Assembly (NCBI GenBank): GCA_032158125.1
Contig: JASKOT010000038.1
Location: 100,957 to 164,956 of the forward strand
DNA length: 64,000 nt
Origin: Papiliotrema nemorosa
Lineage: Eukaryota; Basidiomycota; Tremellomycetes; Tremellales; Rhynchogastremaceae
Direction of reading: 5' to 3'
Shown piece after piece: positions 34,902 through 47,305 of the stretch. The position numbers were made by a program, and so were the translations under genes. Position 1 is the first letter of the stretch. The number at the start of each line of letters is the position of its first letter. Under the pieces are notes generated by a model. It was not told the DNA's origin, ran no database searches, and saw only the letters and a program-made list of their open reading frames with translations.

Positions 34902-36963
34902 ATGACCGAATCGCTCAATCTGGTAACGGCGACTATAGAAGATCTACAGGAAGCGCTGCAAGCAGGTCGTCTCACCTCTGAACAGCTCATCGGACAATAT
35001 CTCGGTGAGATCCGATGAGGCAGTCGGAAGCAGGGTCGCTCATGCCCAGACTCGATAGAGGCAAACAACGAGCACGGATACTGCCTGCGAGCAATCATCG
35101 AAGTGGCGCCCACAGAGTTGTGTGAGTAATCGGCGTGGAGGATCAGCCTGGTGTCTCTCCTGAGACAGGACAGTGTTGGGCATCGCTCGACAATGCGACA
35201 GGGAACGATCGGCAGGAAGATCCCGTGGTCACTTGCATGGAATACCCATTGCTGTCAAGTGAGTGGCGTAGCCTGGCGTCGATATGTACAGTACGAGTAC
35301 CTAACTCTCGAAGAGATAGCATCGATGTTCATCCTGCTATGGGTATGAGCACCACCAGTGGGACTATTGCCCTTGGTAAGCGCCACCGAGTCAGCCTCAC
35401 GAAGGCTCTCTGAGTATTCTAGTGGAAAGTCGACCGAAAGAGAGCGCCATGGTGATTCAGCGACTGGTCAATGCCGGAGCGATCGGTCAGTAAAGAAGCC
35501 TCAGGGACAGCGTTGACAAATCCTTTAGTCCTTGGCAAGGCGAATATGGATGTTTTCTCACACTTTTTGGATCCGCTTCAGCCTGCAGGATGGTCACCTC
35601 GAGGTGGACAATGCGTCTCAGCCTTTGGAGATGGCCAAAAGGTCAGCGGTAGCAGTTCTGGCTCTGCTGTGGCTGTCTCGGCGGGGTTTTGCGCTGCATC
35701 TCTGGGTGTGGAACAGTGCGGGAGCGTTGTAAGTCTCTTCAACTTAGGTGCCTCGATCAGACTGACGAGTGATGTACAGAATCAGCCTGCCCATTGCGCC
35801 GGCTTGTACGGGCTGAAACCGACACCGGGTCTTGTACCGCGGAATGGGGTGTTGATGATCAGGTCTGTCTTGCTCTGCCCCACCAGTCACCCGCACTTAC
35901 AGGCACCCGACAAGAAAGTGTAGGACCAATCGCAAAGTCGCCATGGGATCTGGCTGTCTTGCTTTCCGCCCTGGTGGACACGGACTTTGGGTACGTACAA
36001 GCAGTCGAAGTGTCAAGGTCGAGACTTCTCAACCAGTTCCGTGTGGGCATCATTGGGGACGACATTGATTGCACGAGGGGCATCAACCCGAAGGACACTA
36101 ACCTTCGCCTCGAATGCAGAAAGGCGTACGAGGCATTGGTGTCGATCCTTAAGCCTGCTGTTGCGATCAACCCGGTTGATTGCGATGCGCTGTTTTCGTT
36201 CGTCCAAGAGGAAGACAATTTCGGTTGGGATGAGAATGGCCAATGGGCTGGACTACGGGAAGATCTGGCTGTGATGTATGAGATGGCAGACAATGTCGAC
36301 ACATACCTCGGCCAGCGTGAAGATTGCGCCCTTGAGACCCTGGAAGACTTGGCGAAATGGAACGATGATCACTCGGTAGGTCGGCGTTGTGGTCCTCTCC
36401 TTGTCGCCGTAGAGTACCATTCACAACCTGATAAGCCAGACGGAAGCGTTTCATCCTTCGCGTATCGACTCGCCCGACCGTCAAATCTGGCTTCAAGGAG
36501 CGGCGCGTCTTCGTCGTGCGGACCGCAGGCAATACCACGACATCTTATCTGAAGCTAAGCGGGCGCTTGATGAGACCATCAATTACATGGGTCGTCATAA
36601 GCTCGATTTGCTCGTTGTCAAGGCGGGAACTTGTAAAGAGTGGTACCCGTGCATTGGCGCTATCACCCGTCTGCCCGTTGTCAGTAATTCTGTGAGCTTG
36701 GAATGGGACTGAAGAGATAGGCGACCATGCCCGTAGGTCAGCTTAGTGATGGATCAAATCTCGCCGTCTATCTCATTGCGCTTCCAAAGGAAGAGAAGAC
36801 TTTACTCAGCTTTATGTGAGGGCCTCCTGGAATGACTCGTCCGTCGCTGACGAAGCCCACAGGTCCGCTGCAGAGAAGGTGATTCCCAGGCGGCCAATCC
36901 CGCAACGAATGTTCAATCTGCAGAGCTCCGTGATGGGTCCCGTCGCCGATCATGCCGAATAAG
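34902..36963 (+). pseudogene. amidase-signature family gene, degenerate or frameshifted
   Basis: Homology to fungal amidases runs end to end: TATIEDLQEALQAGRLTSEQL, ANNEHGYCLRAIIEVAPTEL, SLDNATGN, GMSTTSGTIAL, NAGAIVLGKANMDVFS, the Ser-rich GSSSGSAVAVSAG, GLYGLKPTPGLVPRNGV, SVGPIAKSPWDLAVLLSALV and near the end MPVGQLSDG ... SAAEKVIPRRPIPQ. Most introns splice cleanly, but two junctions do not. After VAPTEL (around 35118-35168) the only frame-restoring join forms a TGA. After NGVLMI (35866-35902) the canonical GT-AG join is one base out of frame. The catalytic Lys segment (normally PxLxKD) is replaced by EYPLLSS, and the conserved TDGS before the nucleophile is EQCGS. Most likely a young pseudogene; sequencing error or unusual splicing is possible. 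Confidence 0.6.
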
Positions 36964-37168
36964 ATCAGGAGAGAGCCGCTGAGCGACTGTGACTCGAATC
37001 CGAGTCCTTGAACACCTGTGTCCTTACAAAAAGCAGGGGTTGATCACACCGGTCGTCGAATGATTATGCTATACATGCGATCGCGCGAGTGAAATGCCTA
37101 CGTTGAGCATGCCTAGATCATGCTGCTCTTCCAGCCCACGTACGCGCCTGTCTTCGAATCACCGCCCG

Positions 37169-38083
37169 CTAATCTCGGTAGAACGGCACTCTGAATCCGC
37201 TCAACAGATTCCTCCCCCACATTAAAGCGTGATCTCCCTTCAAATTCGTCCTGCATTGAACGTGGAATCCGTGGAGTTTGGGGTAAGCGTCGATATTTGT
37301 TTCGATTTGTGGGAACAATCCCATTGCCGCTGGTGGGAAACCAAATCCTACGACCGGTCCGTATAAATGTGGCCTATTGAGTCCGACAAAGGGACCGATG
37401 GGTACACCTGGATACTCTCGCATTCTCGGCAAGACGAAATCGACCAGTGATTGCAGGAAATCGTACATGGCGTCTCCCTTCAATTCCACTTTACACGCAA
37501 CTGGCATCCCTTCTCGTAGTTTCCAGGGTGCAGCACCGACCTTTGCCTTGAGAACTTGTACACCATCCATCTTTCTTCCTCCTCCATTCGGTGATTGTCC
37601 AGTGATCGCTCGTAAAGCCATGATCGGTCCGAGAAGTTGTTGTTTGTTCCCTACAGCTTCTTTGGCCATACAATGTACTGTTATGCTTTCCAGTTCGGGC
37701 AGCGTTGCATGGGTGACGGTTCGGGCTCGAGGTTTCTTTGGCGCTCCAACAGGAGGCCGGTTGGCTTCGTAGGGGTTGAGGGGTTTTATAGGTTCTGGTG
37801 CAGGAGGTTCACGTCGGGCGATACGATGGTCGTATGTCATGTAGAGCAGATCATCCTGTAGTGTCTCCTCATAGTGATTTCGGTATCGATTAGGATGGTC
37901 TGCGCCGAGATGTATCTCGGGGAGATCGTATTCTTCCAGAGACACTCGTTGGACCGCTTTTCCGGCTGCTTTGGGAGCAGCTTTGGCGTAAGACCGTCGA
38001 GGGATGCAGAGGGAGGTGCTGCGTATGGCGTTTGGTATTCGAGAAGCAGACGCAACTGCTGTGCGTATGGATGAGGTCGCCAT
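37169..38083 (-). CDS. MRPL7: mitochondrial large-subunit ribosomal protein uL5m
   Basis: Single-exon gene of 304 residues, unusual here for lacking introns. The first ~45 residues (MATSSIRTAVASASRIPNAI) are a mitochondrial presequence. The uL5 core follows: LESITVHCMAKEAVGNKQQL, AIRTG-like ALRAITGQSP, KVGAAPWKLREGMPVACKVE, FLQSLVDFVLPRMREYPGV, then FVGLNRPHLYGPVVGFGF and FPQIE. An in-frame TTG precedes the ATG but is not needed. Shares a 227-bp divergent promoter with TRS85. Confidence 0.9.
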   Translation of the reverse strand: MATSSIRTAVASASRIPNAIRSTSLCIPRRSYAKAAPKAAGKAVQRVSLEEYDLPEIHLGADHPNRYRNHYEETLQDDLLYMTYDHRIARREPPAPEPIKPLNPYEANRPPVGAPKKPRARTVTHATLPELESITVHCMAKEAVGNKQQLLGPIMALRAITGQSPNGGGRKMDGVQVLKAKVGAAPWKLREGMPVACKVELKGDAMYDFLQSLVDFVLPRMREYPGVPIGPFVGLNRPHLYGPVVGFGFPPAAMGLFPQIETNIDAYPKLHGFHVQCRTNLKGDHALMWGRNLLSGFRVPFYRD

Positions 38084-38310
38084 GGTAGTCGTGCTCGTCG
38101 GAGTGAGGTCCAATTACCAGGTGCATTGATTCGAACTTTTCGAGCGTTTCGAGATGAAGGAGAAATAGGCACACCAGGTAAGTCATACTGTTCTTTAATA
38201 GGCGCGCTGAAGTGACATTTCGGTGTTGTTTCAGCCGTCGAGGTGTCTACTCTGTCTATACCGACAAGCTCGATGCATACCCAGGCGTGAAGGGGCATAG
38301 TCATTCGACC

Positions 38311-41300
38311 ATGCCGTCGCCTCCGCTCTCCATCGTCCAGTCGCTTTCGCCTCGTATCGCGGTCCTGACGAGCGACGATGTGATATCCACATGCGAGGCC
38401 AACGGCTGTAGGGGTCTGGAGGAGCTACTTCGCCCTTGGGAAGGAGGCACCGAACGAGGTGGGCTATATGGCTGTCGTTACTTTGGCAGCTGACAACTAG
38501 TATCTATCTTGTCGTCAACATTGACCCCTACCATCCACCCGACCTTTCCTCTTCGCTTCGTCAGCTACTCGAGTGTATTCCCGCTGCCTGAAACGTCAAG
38601 TCCGAATGCCGATGTGGTCATTGACTTGATAGGTAGCTACGTCGGGGCCAGGAAGCCTGGTATGTCATCTATATGATAGCTGAGTGTAATTCGCTGATAG
38701 ATCAGAGGAGGAACAACATTACCCTCTAACACGGAGTCTATTGCTGTCGACTAGACCGACTGCCGGCCATGAAACGTTTAACCACCCTGTGGGTATCCTT
38801 CTGGCCATCTCGACGTCTACTCCGGAACCACTGGAAACGCTCCAAAGGCTAGTAGGACGGGCAACCGGTCCGATGAGTCAAGCTGTCCCTTGGCTGGACG
38901 GCGTGAACATCATGCGCTTCTTCGTGGTCGTCCACGATGTCTCAAAATTAGGCGAGGACACGGACATGTGAGTCACTACTTCAATATTGCCTACACCAGC
39001 TGATGATCAGGTCACAGCAGCTACTCTCTAGTGTCAAAAAGATATACGGTCCTCATTCTACTCTACTCGTGGTCAACTCTCAGCACAACCGGAATGCTCC
39101 TCCCTTATCGCCAGATACCACGACACATCCCTCGATCCCTATGGCTCGACCTTTCACTCCCGAGAATGTAAATCCATCAGCCCTCTCCCAGGTTTACGCT
39201 TCGGCACTATCTTCGTTGACTCTCTCGCCCTCGGCAGCGGCATCCTTGATCGAGGACGGTGAAACACCTGCCAGTCCGACAAAGCCACCTCGACGGAAGC
39301 TGTATGGCGCAAAGCTGACAGCGGAGGATACCCAGAGGCTTGCAGCTTTGGTAAGAGAGCTTGTGGTGCAGAGTCTGGTGCCGTGGATGGAAGCTCGGGT
39401 TCGCGAGTGGAACGAGGTGTGGCAGAGCAATAGGAGGGGAATCACTGGCAGGCTCTTCGGGGCTGGACGGAAATTCTTCAGCAGTCGACCGAGTAGTCCT
39501 GCTCCCAATGCTGCCGGGACAGGATACAACGCGGTCAAGGGATAGTCAGTCGTTTGCTTGCGGCTCTTGCATCTGGAGACTTACCAGCAGCTACCCCATT
39601 GTCGCTGTCGAGGCGTTGACCCGGCGTTTGGGAGATTTCGCCTTCATGCTGCGCGATTACCGCTTTGCCAGTACAGTCTACGACTCTTTGCGGCGAGACT
39701 TTGCCCAAGATCGAGCATGGCGCTACGCAGCGGCAGCGACCGAAATGTACGGCTTATCACTTCTGCTGGCACATACCTACTTCAATCCCGCTACCCCTCC
39801 AACTCCTCCTTCAAACCCGTTCACCACTCTACAGCATACCGATATATCCTCATGGCTCGAACAAGCCGTAGTCGCGTACCAAGGCAGAGGACCAGCGAAT
39901 CAGATCCAGCTGGACGCCTTGAGGATCACCGTCCTGTATTATGAAGCGTGGCGAGCTATAGGCGAATGGCGCGGTGTCGGACCCGCCTTGGTGCGCGCTG
40001 CTGGCGATGCGGACGAAGTACCTAGTGCAGTCATGATTGAAGAAGCGGCATCGGCAGATGTCCGAGGTGGAAAGTCCGGCAAAGGGAAGCGGAGGAGAGC
40101 TTTCCATTTGGTTCTCGCTGCAAGGCGGTATGAGACTGCTGGACTCGTGAGGAGTGCTCTTGATGCTCTCACCCGGGCTGATCACAGAAAACCTTTTCGC
40201 GTAGATGTCTGGAGCGAGCAGCGCAGACATACCGAGATGCCCCTTGGACTGCGGCGCAGGACAGGATAGAATATTCGCTCGGCCGTCAAGCGTATACGCT
40301 CGGGCAGAGTGACGTCGCAGTGGAGCACTTCTTGAGACTATTGAGGAAGGAAGAGACTGGTGTTCCGGGATCGCAAGGAGGCGTGCTGGAAGACATGGCG
40401 CTGGCCTACGAGGTGAGTGGGGGACTAGGAGGCGGGAAGTTTGGTGACCGCGATAGCAATTGGCCGCTCGCCCCGATCTGCTCCAAGATGCTCAGGAGAA
40501 GCTTCAATTGCCAACGCCAATCTTCGACGTCAAGGCTACGAGGATTGTCTTGCCTACATCGCATGCTTCGTCCAGCGGGACCAGCGATGACTGGGCGAAG
40601 CTAGAGCATCAGGCGCTGGCGTCATGGGATCGAAAGGGCAAGAAGCCAATGTCATTACTGCCAGATCCCACCAAGATTGTCGCGGCTGTCGATGGTGAGT
40701 CATTATACTCAGGTCCCAAGCGGAATTGATGGAATAGAAACATTCCACATCGAGCTAGTAGCTCAGAATCCCCTTAATTCGTCTTTGGTCATCTCTGATA
40801 TTCATCTCACGTCTTCTCCGGCCAATGCTTTCACTGTCACCACCCCTGTCAGCGACATCACTCTCGAGCCGTATGAAACGCAGGTCATCTTGATACCGGT
40901 GGTCGTCACCTCCCCCTCGGCTGTCACCATTGATTCGGTCAATTTTCTATTCCACAAGTTTTTCCCTTGCACCCAATCGCTCACACGAAAAGGCAAACGG
41001 CTCTACGGTACCAAGGCGCAGCGCATCAACCCGACGTACGGCAAGGACTCGACCTTGACGGTGGACGTAGGTCGACCAAGACCCCGGTTACGACTGGACT
41101 TGATTGCTGTACCTGAGGAGGTGTACGCCGGAGAACAGGTTGAAATCTCGCTGCAGGTAGAAAATACGGGCAAGGTTGCTGTAGACACGCTGCAAGTGGT
41201 GTTGAATGAGACGCTCTTGCGCAAAAGAGACAGTGAGTGCGTCGAGTACGAGCATTGCTAATGGAAGTCCTGCATAATGATACCATGTCGGAAATACCGA

Positions 41301-42656
41301 ATGTTACTCCCCATGACACCCACCTCGCCCTACTCGACGAACCCCTTCAACCCGGTCAGACGACTGATATTCCTTTGACTCTGTCATCCACGCTTACTGG
41401 ACGAATCGACCTGCTAGCTTTGGCGATTTTCGCTAATGCGGAAGATGCGAACGATATCTCGGCAGTCACCCTTGCACACTCCCTTCACGTCTCGCCTCTA
41501 TTAGAAATGCGCAGCGCCGTCCGTCCAGGACGTCAGTCTAGGCGAGAATACTTGGTAGGGGTAGAAATCGTCAATTCATCGGCATCTATCGTCACTATAG
41601 ATGGCATCACTCCGATAAGCAATTTCTGGCTTGGGGATGCCTTGCGAGAATCTATGACGCTGCACGCCAACCAGTCTGGCCGATTTACACACAAGATCAA
41701 GGGGTCAGCAAAGCCGTCGAAGCTTGACCTGCAACAGCAGGCCGTGGTGGACGGCTTATCGAAGCTACTTCAGGGTCAGACCGAATTTTCAGACCTGGAC
41801 CTATCTCGGGATGCCAAGCTGGCGTCACCGGTCCCTGCGCACATTCTTCAGCCATACCTATCATCCCTTCGTGCTTCCCGCACAACTTTCCTGCAAGCAC
41901 ATTTCCCGACAGTACCCCTCGAGGCGCTTTCACGCTTGTTTCCCCAGATGGATCCGCTAGATCTGGACTTCGCTGTATCTTGGACGATACGAGGTGTTCC
42001 CCAACCTCGAAAGGGTGTTTCAATCTTGCATGGGACACGGGTCGGGCCGGAGTTTTCATTGGTAGAGGGAATACGGCGTCAGATAGAGGAGGCGATTACA
42101 TTGGGAGGAAAAACGACCAGGACCATGTACGAGGAGACGGGTCGATTGCGGCAGGTCTTGATGGACTCGGTGCTTGAAGGAGTGCTGAGCCAAGAGGATG
42201 ATCCGTTGGAGGTCGTGATCACGACCAATCAAGGGCGGCGCATACAAGTGGACACCAAAGAGGGGACGGTCGTTCCGATACGATTCAGCTTGCGGAATCG
42301 GTCCCCTGCTTTGGCGGCGAGGTGGATCTTGGATCTGCCGGAATCCAATAGGTGAGCAGCCATGCGATACAATTCCTATGCAGATGCTAACGCGTAGCCA
42401 ACAACCTGGACTCTTGCCTGCGGCGCAATTCGCTGGAACTCTGTCATATAGAGGTCAATTGTCTGCATTTGAGGCAAAAGAGATAGACTGCTCAATATGG
42501 GTGAATCAATCGGGTTTAATTGGGATCACGGGATGGACACTGCGCGTCGAGACGGGTGACCTGCACGAAGATGGGGCAAAGGGTGAAATGTCCTGGACCC
42601 CGAGGAGGCAGTGGACGCGGAGAGGGGAGAGTGACTGGATTGAAGTTGTACAATGA
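38311..42656 (+). CDS. TRS85: TRAPP III complex subunit Trs85 (TRAPPC8)
   Basis: Subunit of the TRAPP III Rab-GEF for Ypt1/Rab1 in autophagy and ER-Golgi traffic. About ten exons with consistent frame. N-terminus: MPSPPLSIVQSLSPRIAVLTS and CEANGCRGLEELLRPW; then YGPHSTLLVVNSQ; then the family core ALTRRLGDFAFMLRDYRFAS, TVYDSLRRDFAQDRAWRYAA and EMYGLSLLLAHTYF; then DRIEYSLGRQAYTLGQ. The C-terminal ~650 residues are beta-rich Ig-like/ASPM-type repeats (SDIHLTSSPANAFTVTTPV, QVENTGKVAVDTLQVVLNE). A 41-nt intron near 40148-40188 was needed to keep the core in frame and gives ETAGLKTFSRRCLERAAQTY. Confidence 0.9.
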
Positions 42657-43483
<827 letters not shown>

Positions 43484-43904
43484 GCCCGGACGTAGCTCTG
43501 TGGGGGAAAGAAGAGGAGTATGGCATCGACAGGCGTTTCTTGTATCTCGCATGGCGGAAGGTGGCGACGTCTTTTGTTTTGTGAGAGACCCTTTTTATAA
43601 TTTCGTTTTCGCTCGACGCTCTCTGCTTTGGAGATTTGTCTACCGTTATTTGTTCTGTAGCCGGGAATTGAGTCGATGCAATTCACCTGTGCCGCCCAAT
43701 CATACTATGAGTACCTGACTGCATGTGAGAAGAGTCTCGTCTTGGCACCCAACGCGACTGACTATGTCTTGGTAAAAAATGCCAATTCGCATCTCCTTCT
43801 CAATGTATTGAAGCTTCGACTTTTTGATGCATTGATGATACAATTGGACGATGATATTCTGACATGCTGTCGAACTGCTTCCTAATGCTTTACTCGATAT
43901 TCTC
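43484..43904. other. convergent 3' spacer after histone H4
   Basis: 421 bp. AT-rich in its later half. No gene, repeat or hairpin that I can support, and no animal-type histone stem-loop seen. Confidence 0.4.
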
Positions 43905-45066
43905 CTACTGCTCATCATCCGTCTCCCCGACCTCTCTCGCATCGTGGTATCCCTCATCCCCGCCATCCGTCCAGTCTGTACTATCGCCCTCGGCATCCAA
44001 CACTGCAGGAGCGACCTTCCTCCCCGTAATGGCAAACATCTTTGCAAAGGGTCTCGTATGTGTGGCCCTGACCTCAGACCATTTCCACTTGACTCCGTCC
44101 TTGTCGCTGCCCTCCAAGCTCAGTGTGAGCTGCGCGAGATTGGCTAGGTATCGTATATGAGCCAGAGATCGGGTTCGCCATGCAGAAACAAGGCCGTCGA
44201 AGACGAAGATGAGAGGGATTATGGGGACGATGTATGTGAAGAATAAGATGACTGTCTGTCAGTCTTGGTCCCGTCGGCCGAGTGTCTCTGGTTCAACTTA
44301 CTCAGAGGAGGCCGCATGAATGGCGTGAGTAACAAGACCAGGGGGAACAATGCCAAGATCGTGACTATGCTGCCAAAGTCCGGCTCCTGCAGCTCGAATA
44401 TACTGTTCTGATCAACATGCGCATCAGGATCGTGCTCGAGGATAGCTTACACTATACCCTCCGCCGTTCTCATCGCGTCCTCCAATACCCTCCTCGCTCC
44501 CTCTTCTCCGAAATGATGGAAACTCAAACAGAACGTCCGTATATGTCGACCTTTACGAACCTCACTCGGAGCATGCGTAGCATCAACCGAATACGGTAAG
44601 AAGAATAGGGCGGAATTGGGTGTCGCGCAAGCATGTTTCGTCCATGCGGGTAGATGTGGGTGCAGGTCTGAGAGAAGCACCTGCAATAGCGGTCTACCTT
44701 CTGCAGCCCTACGAGCACTAGCGGTCAGCTGTCATTTGATATTGAGTAATTGATTAACTTGACTCGACGCTCTATACTTGGCATAGGCCCTCCTGCACCT
44801 GAGCAACAATCGACCACTCGTATCCTGCCCCTCGGCGCATTTGACTTTTCAGCCGGTGAGGAAGACCCATGGCTATCCTCGATTTCCCGCACGACCTGCT
44901 CGAGATGATCCGAGGCTAGCTCGTACGGAGCTCTGGACTGGAAAGGCGGTATACGATGAACCCATAGAAGAGTGAGCAGGGCTTGAATGTGCTGTCGGAG
45001 GACGGGGGGACACCAGGGCTGATCGTGAAACTCGAGTAGCCGAGGTCGGCGGTACGGGAGCTGCAT
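43905..45066 (-). CDS. fungal methyltransferase-like membrane protein of unknown function
   Basis: Matches a fungal family of roughly 300-350 residues with an N-terminal SAM-binding-like domain and C-terminal membrane segments. N-terminus: MQLPYRRPRLLEFHDQPWCP and PPVLRQHIQALLTLLW. The SAM-like glycine loop is RVVDCCSGAGGPMPSIERRV; then VLLSDLHPHLPAW, VDATHAPS, FCLSFHHFGEEGARRVLEDA and GIVLFELQE. Two hydrophobic stretches follow (SIVTILALFPLVLLVTPF; ILFFTYIVPIIPLIFVFDGL), then the conserved WRTRSLAHIR and WKWSEVRATHTRPFAKMF. The short hydrophilic C-terminus is acidic. About four exons. The likely site is an internal membrane; substrate unknown. Convergent with histone H4. Confidence 0.75.
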
Positions 45067-45546
45067 TTTGAGGAAATCCTGATGAGTGACTATTATAATT
45101 AGACCAGTCGAAAGCACATAGCTCGTGCTGCAAAGTATCAATAGCAAAAGTTGATTGTCTGATGGTCGAAGGGGAAAAGAGCAAGCACATGGGGATGACG
45201 TCAGCATCAAACCTGCAGCACGCAGTGGATGGGCCAAAAGCCAAAAATCTTTCTCGCCGAGCCCCGGTCCAGCCTTGCCGCCATGAGAGACACTTGAATG
45301 GCAACACTCTTCCTTGACCGTGGGAAGTTGGTTTCGGCATGCATGTTAGATAGTACGTGCCAATGAAAGTTTTGAGCGTGCGAAAATCAGTAGACTAAAT
45401 CCTCATCGGCAGCCACTGTCTGCGTAACTTTGATCAAAGAATGAGCAGAGTAGGTGGCCCCATAGGAGGAACTAGAAAGTGTGCTGCCTATACTCCTCCC
45501 TCGACAGCTTCTCACCCTCCGAGAAAGTGGTGAGGGCGTCGTTGAG
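45067..45546. other. intergenic region upstream of the methyltransferase-like gene
   Basis: 480 bp. One minus-strand frame stays open to a stop at 45389-45387 (ending VTQTVAADEDLVY) and could be the last exon of the next gene upstream (45547-45876), but I find no clean GT-AG pair that joins them. Confidence 0.3.
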
Positions 45547-45876
45547 TCATCTTTGCAGAGTTTCAAATAACTTGACCCAACTCGTAAGGAATTCTGAGGG
45601 TCCCGCCGGATTGGGGTTTTGAGACTGGTTTGGAGCGTCTGATAAGCATTTCTCAGGGCCAGCGGGCTGCGTCGCCCTCCAATCAGTCGGATGTCGAGAG
45701 TATGTTGAAGCGGCAAGGAGCTCTCGACCCGCTGTCGGGTTGGAATGCCTCTGAGTATCGGCAGAGCTGTATGTCGATGCTTCGCCATCCTCTAGGAGAA
45801 GGTCTTCTGCATCCCATTCACCGCCTGTCTCGAGCGGAACTCCCCCTCCGTCTTTCTCGCTGTCACTGGACGTCAT
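45547..45876 (-). CDS. small hypothetical protein, Ser/Glu/Asp-rich
   Basis: 109-residue open frame from ATG 45876: starts MTSSDSEKDGGGVPLETGG, acidic and Ser-rich, no domain, signal peptide or membrane segment. It may continue into the overlapping downstream frame by splicing. Support is only the ATG-led frame and its strongly hydrophilic, protein-like composition next to two other genes on the same strand with similar acidic heads. Confidence 0.3.
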   Translation of the reverse strand: MTSSDSEKDGGGVPLETGGEWDAEDLLLEDGEASTYSSADTQRHSNPTAGRELLAASTYSRHPTDWRATQPAGPEKCLSDAPNQSQNPNPAGPSEFLTSWVKLFETLQR

Positions 45877-46513
45877 TATTGGTAGCAAGTCAAGAATGCC
45901 GGTTGCGACGGGCTGTCAAACTTGATTGTTGTTGGCACTTCACGCAATGGGTGGTGTTGAAAAGTGAGGAAAGCCAGTCAAGTCAGGTCTGTAATAGCGT
46001 CCAGTCCACCTTCTGGGTAGTATGACGCAATACTTGTCCCGTGTCTCGTTGAGGCATATATCAAGCGTCGAGGTCCTTCCTATTACTGATTCCCCCAATT
46101 TGACGGCACCGTGTCATGACATGAGATGTCGGTCCCCTCCTCCCGCCACCGATGGAATTGGCGCCGGACTGTGAATCATGCCGACGTCTCTTAGGCGTAG
46201 TTAGGCGTAGAGGACAGTATGGGGTGGTTTGCGCATTGACCGAAAGCTTGTGATGACTGCTTACATGCTCATCAAACAGTCATACGAGACTAGGTATGCG
46301 AGAATCATCGTGTCACTGTGCTCGGCTTTCAATTACACAGTACTCGTCTTCACATCGACAAAGCTCTCGAAACGCACCCGACGCCCTGTACCATCTGGTC
46401 AAGATGTACCCTCGAATCTTCTACATAACGCAGCTGTGCGGCTTCCTTCATACAGCGCATAGTCATCGAACCCCGCACTTTCCAACAGCCTACAGATACC
46501 CCAGTTTTCCGCC
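45877..46513. other. gene-poor spacer
   Basis: 637 bp without a supported gene. Contains an adjacent duplication of TTAGGCGTAG at 46192-46211. Plus-strand frames here are unspliced, basic and without domains. Confidence 0.4.
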
Positions 46514-47305
46514 TCACAAGCTCTGCACGACACTGTCCAGATCTCGAATTGTTTTCTGCATCTTACTCACAAGAGGTTTAAAGTCGGTGTCGGGGTCAAT
46601 CATGACTTGACCAAAACTGTAGATCTCAGGGTCATCATGGATCTTCATGCCAACTTGCGCTCGTCTGACAGATGGGTCACACCGCAGCCATATGAGTCCC
46701 TCCCTCGAGGGGGCCAGATAGCTCGCTTGACCACACCAGACGAGGGTGATCATTCCCAAGTTTTTGTCGCTACGGCTCCATCGAGGCACCATATCTGATT
46801 CGATGCGGACAGTATCGCCCCGAGTAAGGAGCAGGTTTCTACTCAGGTATTGCTTCAAGGCGGTTGCAGCAGACGTGAGGTCTTCAAAGCCAGCATTGAC
46901 CGCTTGAAAATCGTCGGTAGGCAAGCTTTCTGAAAGATGAGTTATCAAGTTCTTTGCTGTTTTGAGAACAGGGTCAAGATTTGGCAACAGGTCATTAGCC
47001 ACGCTTAATTTAGGTATTGGCCGGTGATTCAGCATTTCTGACAACGCAGTGTTCGCAGTTGCCGCATCGACATTCCACCTACTCAACTCTTCAGAAAAAC
47101 GTTGTTTGTCCTGGACCGTCGAGGACGTATCATCGTCGGTTTCCTGAGTATCGCGTTGCCTACGATCACTTTGCACCATGGTGCGGCTTGTTTCACCGTT
47201 CGTGGCATTCTCATCAGGATCTGGTCGTTGCATCCGCCACCGGGCAGGCTCATCTGCTCGACTCTGAAACTCCATCGAATCTTCCTCAGCGGATCGCTTG
47301 GACAT
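46514..47305 (-). CDS. unknown protein, second tandem family, copy 1
   Basis: Single-exon gene of 263 residues. The N-terminal third is polar and disordered (MSKRSAEEDSMEFQSRADEP). The rest is a folded-looking region: KTAKNLITHLSESLPTD, ALKQYLSRNLLLTRGD, a beta-rich centre (NLGMITLVWCGQASYLAPS), and a final helix LVSKMQKTIRDLDSVVQSL. No signal peptide, membrane helix or known motif. It is paralogous to the gene at 48119-49081 on the same strand: both are intronless, have acidic heads, share the block L--A-T-L--YL, and end in helices of the same pattern. Being intronless is unusual here. Confidence 0.6.
   Translation of the reverse strand: MSKRSAEEDSMEFQSRADEPARWRMQRPDPDENATNGETSRTMVQSDRRQRDTQETDDDTSSTVQDKQRFSEELSRWNVDAATANTALSEMLNHRPIPKLSVANDLLPNLDPVLKTAKNLITHLSESLPTDDFQAVNAGFEDLTSAATALKQYLSRNLLLTRGDTVRIESDMVPRWSRSDKNLGMITLVWCGQASYLAPSREGLIWLRCDPSVRRAQVGMKIHDDPEIYSFGQVMIDPDTDFKPLVSKMQKTIRDLDSVVQSL

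Noticed and set aside
36980..37000. GACTCGAATCCGAGTC-like stretch resembling a tRNA T-arm
   Set aside because: The stem-loop has a 6-nt loop instead of 7 and no matching acceptor, D-arm or anticodon arm could be placed around it. No tRNA gene is supported anywhere in the window.
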